Position numbers and translations under genes: made by a program. DNA of 40,649 bases. It comes from Caldilineaceae bacterium. Its GTDB lineage: Bacteria; Chloroflexota; Anaerolineae; Caldilineales; Caldilineaceae. The notes beneath the pieces are model-generated. The model was not told the DNA's origin, did no database searches, and worked only from the letters and a program-made list of their open reading frames with translations. Positions 34,741-40,649 of this stretch are shown here, piece after piece (position 1 is the first letter of the stretch; every line of letters begins with the position of its first letter). The stretch covers positions 1 to 40,649 of the forward strand of contig JAPOVP010000183.1 of NCBI GenBank assembly GCA_026708085.1. The letters run 5' to 3'.

Positions 34741-34989
34741 GGAATGCCAGAACCTGTTCCCGAACTGAGCGGCCTCACGAGCCCGGAGCGGCCGGACCTC
34801 AGCCACAGCCGGCTGAGCGGTCCGATCCCCGATTTGAGCGCTCTCACAAACCTGCAGGAATCGTCCTCCGGCTACAATGCTTTGAGCGGGCCAGTATCGC
34901 ATCCGGGGGCGCTCAGCGAGCTGGAAAGCCTGGCGTCTCAGCGGAACAATCTGAGCAGACTGTCCGCAGACGCGTTCAGCGGTGTATGG
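34741..34989 (+). pseudogene. leucine-rich-repeat remnant
   Basis: The frame shows about three 24-residue plant-like LRRs (LSGPIPDLSALTNLQ; YNALSGP; LSELESL). Several consensus Leu positions read Pro or Ser (SPERPDL, QESSSG). No start with ribosome site and no signal peptide. The frame runs into an R1 copy at 34995. Confidence 0.65.
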
Positions 34990-35030
34990 GGGAACACCTT
35001 TTGTCCACGGAGGGGCACGGAGAACATCAA
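34990..35030 (+). repeat. R1 dispersed repeat, single degenerate copy
   Basis: gtccacggaggggcacggag followed by aacatc; truncates the LRR remnant. Confidence 0.6.
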
Positions 35031-35129
35031 CGTCTTTCCTCATTGTGGCCTCTGGTGAAGTGACAGGAAGCGCGGATCATCGTGGTCAATGCCAATAGAC
35101 CACGCATCTGTTCAATTCTAAATAACGGT

Positions 35130-35897
35130 TCACTTCCAGGAATCTTTTGTCCGTCGCAGGACCAAGAGCAGAATGAACGGCAAGAGTGCGACAAGGATTC
35201 TCGTAAGCGTTGGCGCAGTTAAGGCTGCAGGCATCCTCATGTAGGGCTCCATCTCAGGAAGGTTAAAAAGCACCATGCTTCCCAACCTGGCGTAAACGAC
35301 ATACCACATAATCGCAGCCAGAAGAAGCCACACACTTCGCTGACGGACGCTGAGCATAACAACAAGGCACGTACCTACATTAAAGATTGTTTGCGCTACA
35401 CCCCAGTCCAAGGTCACAACCGTTGCTAACTCTGGCTGAAGCTGGCTGTTCATTATTTCCACCGTTTCGACAAAAGTGTACCGATACAGTTCGATTTCTT
35501 CGGAACGCTTTGCAATATACCTGCCGAGACTTTGCAGGGCTGCCAGCCAGCTATAGCCGAGTCCGAACAGCACCCCTTCCCTCCACGTGCGTACACTTCT
35601 CGCCGGGAAAAAGAGAATCAGCCAGCGGACGCCTTCTCGCAACAACGCATGAATGACGTTGAGTAGAATCCAGAGATGGGGAACTCCCATCACAAGGGTG
35701 ATGGGAAGTCGGTTTAGAATTTCTGCGACCGGTTGCAGATAAAGCGCCTCTCTTACAGGTATCCGCAGAAGGCCGACGACGGCATACGCGCCAAACCCGA
35801 AGAACAGACTACCCCACAGCGCACGGCTGTGTCTTTGCCAGACGATTGCCGCCGCCAATGGGAGGACGATAACCAGGGACAGTATCGCAACGGACAT
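35130..35897 (-). CDS. YhfC-like polytopic membrane protein without catalytic residues
   Basis: A 255-aa protein with about seven membrane helices. The central segment LLREGVRWLILFFPARSVRTWREGVLFGLGYSWLAAL follows the pattern of YhfC-family (CAAX-protease-like) proteins, split here for length: LLREGVRWLI, then RTWREGVLFGLGYSWLAAL. In that family I expect a Glu-Glu pair, a Gly-His-Gly and a later Glu; these are Arg-Glu, Gly-Tyr-Ser and Ala. It is therefore likely a non-catalytic relative. Family assignment is by pattern memory and moderate. Lies alone on the minus strand in a lower-GC stretch. Confidence 0.6.
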   Translation of the reverse strand: MSVAILSLVIVLPLAAAIVWQRHSRALWGSLFFGFGAYAVVGLLRIPVREALYLQPVAEILNRLPITLVMGVPHLWILLNVIHALLREGVRWLILFFPARSVRTWREGVLFGLGYSWLAALQSLGRYIAKRSEEIELYRYTFVETVEIMNSQLQPELATVVTLDWGVAQTIFNVGTCLVVMLSVRQRSVWLLLAAIMWYVVYARLGSMVLFNLPEMEPYMRMPAALTAPTLTRILVALLPFILLLVLRRTKDSWK

Positions 35898-35998
35898 CTG
35901 ATTTTCTTTTCCTAGAATGTCTATGGGGAGAGACGAGATTGCTCTTGTCTCATTGGGATCTTGCTATCAGCTAGTCAATGTATCGACTGAAGACTTCT

Positions 35999-36208
35999 CT
36001 AACCTGCGGACACCATGTCCCCAGGCGTCAAGAAAATGGTTGTAGCCAAGTCCGTTAGATCACCCATGCCAACGACCAGTTTCATAACATCCACGTGATC
36101 CTCAGAAATGGCAGCTCCAAGCTCAGCGATTTGCTTTGCAATTGTCGCTTGAATACGTGCTGTGTCTTCAAGTTTTTTCTCGATTCGGTCGAGACGATTG
36201 TTGTCCAT
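35999..36208 (-). CDS. small coiled-coil protein (69 aa)
   Basis: Starts MDNNRLDRIEKKLEDTARIQ, a heptad-patterned helix, then a less charged tail (KLVVGMGDLTDLATTIFLTP). AAAAGGA seven bases upstream supports the start. No family recognised. Confidence 0.6.
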   Translation of the reverse strand: MDNNRLDRIEKKLEDTARIQATIAKQIAELGAAISEDHVDVMKLVVGMGDLTDLATTIFLTPGDMVSAG

Positions 36209-36376
36209 AATTCATTCCTTTTCAATTCCAGTTTTCCAGATCTAAAGTCGCCATTTCAATATAGATGACCCACAAGCAAGGCGTAGGGAAGATCGCAATT
36301 GCCAAGTCTACAATTGCCAAGTCTGTTAATCTATCCTAGATTCTTAATGTTGGAACACAACCGGATAAGGGGATGG

Positions 36377-36547
36377 TTATCCTCCGGTCAATGCTCTTGC
36401 CGTATAGAAAATGATGTTGATCAGGATCATAACGACTGGAATCATTGTTGAAATCACGACATAGAAGAATCCTATGAATGGTTCGACGTAGAGTTCCATG
36501 AAATTCATGTACTCCCACATGGCTCTTGTTGGTTCGGGCATATTCAT
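36377..36547 (-). CDS. 56-aa membrane protein
   Basis: Begins MNMPEPTRAMWEYMNFMELY and continues with one or two hydrophobic segments (PFIGFFYVVISTMIPVVMIL...) to TARALTGG. Ribosome site weak. Its last 17 codons and the following bases are repeated in the leader of the lipoprotein gene at 30190, so the conserved end is shared between two loci. Confidence 0.55.
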   Translation of the reverse strand: MNMPEPTRAMWEYMNFMELYVEPFIGFFYVVISTMIPVVMILINIIFYTARALTGG

Positions 36548-36723
36548 TTTGGTCACCGCTTATCCAGGAATCGAATGATGGCGCAGGTCAATTTTTCCAG
36601 GGGTCGAGTCAGAAATGGGAGAACGAGGTATCCTGCTAAAGATCCGAATAAGGAAACAGGTCCGTGCCATACCTGATCGCGCCCTAACGTGACATGTCGC
36701 GCCTTGCCTCACCGCGAGTGTCG

Positions 36724-36766
36724 AGGGTGGGATGGAAATAATCTACAAATAGGACCATCCCACACC
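36724..36766. repeat. hairpin with ctacaaatagg loop
   Basis: Arms gtgggatgg and ccatcccac are complementary around a 19-base loop containing ctacaaatagg, the 11-mer that forms an arm of the palindrome at 7647-7750. No gene is seen in 36548-37083. Confidence 0.55.
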
Positions 36767-37043
36767 CCGTCACCATAGATAAAATGGTATGAACTGTCGT
36801 GCCAAACCACTGAAAAATGAACAAAATGGACTGGAATAATGGAATAGCCAATCAAGCATATATCTTGGAACAGGTATTCTTGACCTCCGTTCTTTCAGCT
36901 ATACTCGTCTGCATATAATGATACGCAATGGAAATGTCATTTACATGACAAAACGGCTCATACTCATGCCAATATCGTGCCAAAATGGATGATAGTCGTC
37001 GAAAAGGGAGTGACTGAGCTTGGTTGAGAACCGGCCCTGACTG

Positions 37044-37066
37044 AGATTGGCCCCAAAAACCGGACC
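37044..37066 (+). repeat. isolated IS3-like end
   Basis: ttggccccaaaaaccggacc resembles the left-end sequence at 37487 (tgggccccaagaactggaca). No transposase frame follows. Probably a leftover end. Confidence 0.45.
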
Positions 37067-37083
37067 ACAAGTTTAGGCGAACA

Positions 37084-37428
37084 ATGGAGCAAGTCAGATG
37101 TTGGGAGTGTGGCAAGGGTGTGTTGGCGTCGGCGCGTTCTTGTCCGCATTGTGGGGTTAGGGATCCGGCGTGGGAGCCTAATGCGCGTGAGAGATCTTCT
37201 TGGAAGGGGATGGCAAAGAGAAGGGCCAGGTCGGATTCGAGTAATGTGAGGGTGGGGTGCCTGGTTGTTCTGATTGGCATATCTCTTTGGCTATCTACGC
37301 AACCTTTGGGGCCGTTTATAGCGCAGCATATTGGAATTATAGCTCCGATAGAGTATTCATTTCCAGACGACATATTTGAGGAGGCGTCACCTACCTCGAC
37401 GCCTGACAGTTCACCTTCGCAGGAATAG
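37084..37428 (+). CDS. zinc-ribbon membrane protein (114 aa)
   Basis: N-terminal zinc ribbon with two knuckles (CWECG at residues 6-10 and CPHCG at about 20-24), a basic linker, one membrane helix (VGCLVVLIGISLWLSTQPL), and a Pro/Ser/Thr tail. The helix would leave the ribbon in the cytoplasm. Only a modest ribosome site. A general zinc-ribbon membrane protein of unknown role. Confidence 0.65.
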   Translation: MEQVRCWECGKGVLASARSCPHCGVRDPAWEPNARERSSWKGMAKRRARSDSSNVRVGCLVVLIGISLWLSTQPLGPFIAQHIGIIAPIEYSFPDDIFEEASPTSTPDSSPSQE

Positions 37429-37477
37429 GAACAATAGCACTTTGATAGGCTTTGTCTAACGTCAGAATACGTTTGTC

Positions 37478-37990
37478 TGAAGTGGGCCCCAAGAACTGGA
37501 CAAGGAGCTAAGGTGTATACCGGAGCAGATCACCACGCAGGTGGAGGGCCAGTTCAATGGTCTGGAAACGACGTCGACACACGGCAGCCTACGAGTTTCG
37601 GATTGCGCTGGAAGCGCTTGAAGGCAGCAAGACGATTAGCCAGTTGTCCAGTGAACAGGAGATTCATGCCAACCTGATACGGGCCTGGAAACGGCGACTT
37701 CTGGAAGACGGGCCCAGCGTCTTCGCCAGCAAAGGTGAGCGCAAGCAACGGGAGCAGGAGGCGCAGGTAGCAGAACGCTATGAACAGATCGGGCGGCTCA
37801 AGATGGAACTTGAGTGGCTGAAAAAGAGTTGCCCGCTTCGGTCAGTGAGAGACGGCGTATGGTCGATGTAGCAGACCCGACTCTTAGCGTCCGGCGGCAG
37901 GGTGAACTGCTCGGGCTCAACCGCTCCTCCTTCTACTACCAGGCGGCCCCCGAGTCAGCATTGAACCTGCAACTGATGCGCCTGTTCGCA
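37478..37990 (+). mobile_element. IS3-family element, 5' part only
   Basis: Left end with tgggccccaagaactggaca, then OrfA (37557-37871, 104 aa, HTH: EALEGSKTISQLSSEQEIHA) and the beginning of OrfB in the -1 frame (ERRRMVDVADPTLSVRRQGE, LLGLNRSSFYYQ). A gaaaaag stretch at 37820-37826 is a likely frameshift site. Similarity to OrfB stops near 37985, so the catalytic core is absent. The breakpoint is about 45 bases from the stop of the L,D-transpeptidase gene. Confidence 0.82.
37557..37871 (+). CDS. IS3-family OrfA
   Basis: A 104-aa protein with an N-terminal HTH and a C-terminal Leu/Glu coiled coil (EQIGRLKMELEWLKK), as usual in OrfA of IS3 elements. It binds the element ends in intact relatives. 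OrfB is truncated, so it is probably without function here. Confidence 0.8.
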   Translation: MVWKRRRHTAAYEFRIALEALEGSKTISQLSSEQEIHANLIRAWKRRLLEDGPSVFASKGERKQREQEAQVAERYEQIGRLKMELEWLKKSCPLRSVRDGVWSM

Positions 37991-38033
37991 AAGCGGCCGG
38001 TCTGCCGACATTTTGGCCCGGCAGGCGAGGCGC

Positions 38034-38741
38034 TTATTCGTGAACCCAGACGAGGGTGGCGTCGTTGGTGGTGGAGCGAAGCCAGGCGGTTGAGCCGTTC
38101 CAGTCGGGGAATGCCCAGTTAAAGAGCCATTCGGCATCTTCGATGGTGAGGTTGACACAGCCATGGCTCATGGGGGTACCGAAGTTGCTGTGCCAGTAGG
38201 TACCGTGAAAGGCAAAGCCATGGAAGAAGTACTGGACCCAGGGAACGTTTGGCAGGCTGTAGTAGGTGCCCGAGGCGCGGTCGCCGCCGTCCATGGTCTG
38301 CGAAACGGTTCGGGCCCAGATACGAAAGAGGCCGGTGACGGTGGGGTGGGGGCGGACGCCGGAGGAGATCAGGAACTGGTTTGCAAGCCTGTCGCCGTCC
38401 CAGGCGTAGAGCATCTGGTCATTGAGGCTGACTTCGATCCATTTTTCGCCTTGGGCGCGGGCCTGGTCGACGTTCATATGCAGGAGGGTCAGGCCGTTGT
38501 AAGTGACTGCGTATTGGGACTCTTCTTCCAAGAGGCGGCGCTTTTCGAAGGCGGCCTGTTGCGTACGGCGTTCATGGCGGATGCGGGGCAGGTCCAAGGT
38601 GGCGACTTTGAAGGGGAGAGGGGGCAGGAGGTCGAGGCCGGTCCTGGCGGCACTGGGCGGTTGGGCGTTGCGCCAGGCGATGGAGGAGAGTGCGCAGAGG
38701 AGGAGCAGGGAGAGCGAGAGGGCTCGTGTTTGGGTGTACAT
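38034..38741 (-). CDS. L,D-transpeptidase (YkuD domain)
   Basis: A 235-aa exported enzyme that would form 3-3 peptidoglycan cross-links or attach proteins to the wall. Signal peptide or anchor (ALSLSLLLLCALSSIAW), an alpha-helical spacer, and the YkuD domain (about residues 95-215) with the signature FHGTYWH...MSHGCVNL; His193 and Cys195 are the catalytic pair. The domain opens with IEVSLNDQMLYAW, a standard YkuD first strand. The start at 38741 is chosen for the signal peptide; an in-frame ATG at 38795 would add 18 residues. The stop is close to a truncated IS3, and the domain is complete. Confidence 0.92.
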   Translation of the reverse strand: MYTQTRALSLSLLLLCALSSIAWRNAQPPSAARTGLDLLPPLPFKVATLDLPRIRHERRTQQAAFEKRRLLEEESQYAVTYNGLTLLHMNVDQARAQGEKWIEVSLNDQMLYAWDGDRLANQFLISSGVRPHPTVTGLFRIWARTVSQTMDGGDRASGTYYSLPNVPWVQYFFHGFAFHGTYWHSNFGTPMSHGCVNLTIEDAEWLFNWAFPDWNGSTAWLRSTTNDATLVWVHE

Positions 38742-38854
38742 GAAGGGACTCCGGTCGCGGACAAGTGCAAGAGAATAAAGGTAATGGAATGACATTGGGA
38801 TTCAGGGCTTGATGAGGGTTGCCTGAACCGGGACCAGTGGGTGTAAGCGTTGGT

Positions 38855-38962
38855 TTGTCCACGGAGAGCGCGGAGAACTGCTTTTTGTCCGCGGAGAGCG
38901 CGGAGGGGCGCGGAGAACTGCTTTTTGTCCGCGGAAAGCGCGGTGGGCGGCGAACACCTTTT
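38855..38962 (+). repeat. R1 array, two to three units
   Basis: Units with 'ggagagcgcgg' in place of 'ggaggacgcgg', ending in a decayed copy. Sits upstream of the L,D-transpeptidase gene. The rest of 38963-39190 shows nothing I can support. Confidence 0.8.
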
Positions 38963-39194
38963 TTATCGGCTGCCTGAGGGTAGATTTGAACCCGTTGCCG
39001 AATCGGCGATTCAGGGCGTGGCATGAATTATGACGTCTTGGCCAGGGAAGATGGGGGTCGGTCAAAGATACCGGCCTTTTTCGGAACCAATATATCGGAA
39101 AAGGCAGGGTGTCTTAAATTTGCGGCCTGTGCTCGACGGGGACAGTTGCGACGGCGGTCTACGTAGGGTAATCGTATGGGATGGGGCAGTGTTT

Positions 39195-39250
39195 CGGGGA
39201 GGAAGGGGGCTGGGACGGCAGGGGAACTGCGGGGGAACGGCAGGGGGACG
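39195..39250 (+). other. G-rich tract with gggggaacggcag motif
   Basis: Repeated caggggaactgcgggggaac units with five or more runs of G. Related to the tract at 17636-17766. Confidence 0.55.
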
Positions 39251-39443
39251 GCGCGAAGAACGGCTTTGGCTGCTGTCGATCCATGAAAGGCACGGGAAAC
39301 TGGATTTGGACGATGTGCCTACGACACATACCCGCGGCAGAATGTAGTGGATTTGGTTGTCTTTCGTAGGCGAGGAGTGCACCCACAAGGGGCGCCGCTA
39401 CAGTGATTGCGGGGAGGGCGAGGCGGGATGACAGGGATGCAGG

Positions 39444-39470
39444 AGCGCCGGAGGGGATACCTCCGGCGCT
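39444..39470. terminator. hairpin downstream of secreted-family gene
   Basis: Arms agcgccggagg and cctccggcgct, 5-base loop, followed on the plus strand by ttttgttt. It lies 54 bases past the stop of the gene ending at 39524, but the T run is on the side that would serve plus-strand transcripts. It resembles the hairpin at 15894-15932. Confidence 0.65.
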
Positions 39471-39523
39471 TTTTGTTTGCGTGGGTTGTGTCTCCTTTTG
39501 GGAGACGGGGGCGGGTTCTGGGG

Positions 39524-40243
39524 TTACCAGGATTCGTGGTCGACGTTGTAGTCGGTGTCGACGGTGAAGATGTAGGGTTTGTCGGTGTCGTACTCGGTGT
39601 CGGGATAGTAGGTGCTGATGCGGATCTTGCTGTCGGCGGCGAGGTAGGTGATGGTGACGGATTTGTCGGTCATGGGATTGGTGCCGCTGTAGACGGAGAC
39701 GGAGCCCAGGACGGCCAGCTCGTCGAAGGAGCGGATCCAAGGGCCGGTCTGCGAGCTGCCGTCGGCGCCGATGAAGTAGTACTGGAGGCCGCCGTCGATG
39801 GGGCAGAGCTGGGCCGGGGTGGCGGCGTGGGCTACGATGCAGTCGGCCGGCGGCGTGAAGGGCGCGCTGGGATGCGGGTCGGTTGAGGGTTGGTTGTTTA
39901 CCGGCGGATTGGATCCGGGCTGGTTGGTTCCCGGGTTGCCGTTCGGCTGGTTGCCTCCCGGGTTGCCGTTCGGCTGGCTGCCTCCCGGGTTGCCGTTCGG
40001 CTGGCTGTTTACATTCGGATTCGAACCCGGACCCTGTGAATTGGATCCCGGATTCGAACCCGGGCCCTGAGAATTCGGTCCCGGATTCGAACCTGGCCCT
40101 GAACCCTGCGGATTCGGTCCCGGATTCGGACCCGGCGGCTGTGCCAGGGCGGCGGCGGGCAGGACCGCTATTGCTAGCAGGAGAGCCAGCAGGAGCGGCG
40201 CGGCGATGCGGGCTGTTTTGTTGAGAGGCGGTGCATGTTTCAT
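39524..40243 (-). CDS. small secreted protein, HAATP/terminal-Trp family, member 4
   Basis: A 239-aa protein with signal peptide (LLLALLLAIAVLPAAALAQ), a long Asn/Pro/Gly repeat spacer (units such as GSNPGPNSQGP and NQPNGNPGG, about residues 42-120) and the family domain. The domain has CIVAHAATPAQLC (two Cys), GLQYYFIGADG, YSGTNPMTDKSV, RISTYYPDTEYD and a final Trp. AAAGG is 12 bases before the ATG at 40243, the same layout as the gene at 15979; an ATG at 40255 is also in frame. Confidence 0.8.
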   Translation of the reverse strand: MKHAPPLNKTARIAAPLLLALLLAIAVLPAAALAQPPGPNPGPNPQGSGPGSNPGPNSQGPGSNPGSNSQGPGSNPNVNSQPNGNPGGSQPNGNPGGNQPNGNPGTNQPGSNPPVNNQPSTDPHPSAPFTPPADCIVAHAATPAQLCPIDGGLQYYFIGADGSSQTGPWIRSFDELAVLGSVSVYSGTNPMTDKSVTITYLAADSKIRISTYYPDTEYDTDKPYIFTVDTDYNVDHESW

Positions 40244-40356
40244 TGGGATATTCATCCTTTTGGGTGTTTGTGTTGCCAAAGGGCGTTGCACGCTTGGAAC
40301 GCTTACAGGAACTGCGACATATCCCATGACGCTGCGTTTGGGGTGAAAGTTCCTTG

Positions 40357-40393
40357 ACGGCAGTTTTTGGTAGTCAGTTTTTAGTTTTCAGGT
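40357..40393 (+). repeat. R3 dispersed repeat
   Basis: gacggcagtttttggtagtc followed by agtttttagttttcag; related to the blocks at 13101, 17225 and 28622. The remaining 256 bases of the window show no supported gene. Confidence 0.7.
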
Positions 40394-40649
40394 AACTACT
40401 AAGCCATATTCTGTGTGTGTTCTGTGTACGGTCTGCCTGGGGGGAATGTACCGTCAGCATTTCTGTAGCGGGCTCTCGATGGTCATGGCGGTGAACGTTG
40501 GGCATATATGGGCGTGGCCTCGCCTGTCTTGCTCGCGCCTGGCACATTTTCGGAATCTGCCAGTAGGCGGGGGGTAGCGTGGGCCGACACGGGTCGGCAA
40601 TTTCGTATTGCCCACACACTGGCTACGACGCGAGGTTGTAGGAGAGGGG

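Noticed and set aside
36556..36700. Minus-strand frame reading VSLFGSLAGYLVLPFLTRPL
   Set aside because: Looks membrane-like, but a stop and no start codon precede it. It may be a remnant; not enough for a gene.
38970..39025. tRNA-like stretch on the minus strand (gggttcaaatctaccc)
   Set aside because: It resembles a T-arm, but no acceptor pairing, anticodon arm or D-arm can be built around it.
1..40649. Diversity-generating retroelement or intact prophage
   Set aside because: No reverse transcriptase, template repeat, large terminase, portal or capsid gene is present.

Overview
The window looks like a chromosomal piece of an uncultured, GC-rich bacterium. Chloroflexota (Caldilinea/Anaerolineae-like) is my best guess. 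This rests on the style of the secreted proteins (fibronectin type III modules joined by Thr/Pro linkers), on Uma2 and GxxExxY nuclease-fold genes, and on dense intergenic repeats with a 'ccgcggaggacgcgg' core. The assignment is inference; no rRNA or tRNA gene was found. Most large genes lie on the minus strand.

Layout. 1-5.5 kb: two large secreted Fn3 proteins, one with a trypsin-like serine protease domain and one with a lethal-factor-like zinc metalloprotease domain. 5.83-9.98 kb: a 4.15-kb mobile element with 27-bp perfect (about 46-bp imperfect) terminal inverted repeats and a 7-bp target duplication, inserted into a tandem repeat array. It carries a decayed IS1595/ISXO2-like transposase, a 58-aa coiled-coil gene, an operon for a tail-anchored HNH-like protein and partner, and several very small genes. 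10.2-14.2 kb: GxxExxY protein, small HTH protein, phage small-terminase-like protein with a duplicated module, Uma2 nuclease. 14.6-24.4 kb: three members of a four-member family of small secreted proteins of unknown function, plus a 1817-aa protein made of 17 Fn3 domains; a decayed IS3 fragment lies between them. 25.1-28.3 kb: a second GxxExxY gene and a second Fn3 metalloprotease. 28.6-31.5 kb: a lower-GC islet with a lipoprotein, its paralogue without a lipobox, membrane peptides and a Cache-domain fragment. 31.9-34.4 kb: a GAF-PAS-kinase-receiver-DNA-binding fusion in which both phospho-accepting residues are replaced. 34.7-38.0 kb: LRR remnant, YhfC-like membrane protein, small proteins, zinc-ribbon membrane protein, truncated IS3. 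38.0-40.3 kb: L,D-transpeptidase and the fourth member of the secreted family.

How it fits together. The minus-strand backbone is an extracellular toolbox: proteases and adhesin-like proteins sharing the same Fn3 modules, small secreted proteins with a common C-terminal domain, and a cell-wall transpeptidase. The spaces between them are filled by three or four families of dispersed repeats, almost all in one orientation, and by dead or dying mobile elements. The clearest new items are the TIR-bounded cargo element, the phosphorylation-dead kinase/regulator fusion and the four-member secreted family.
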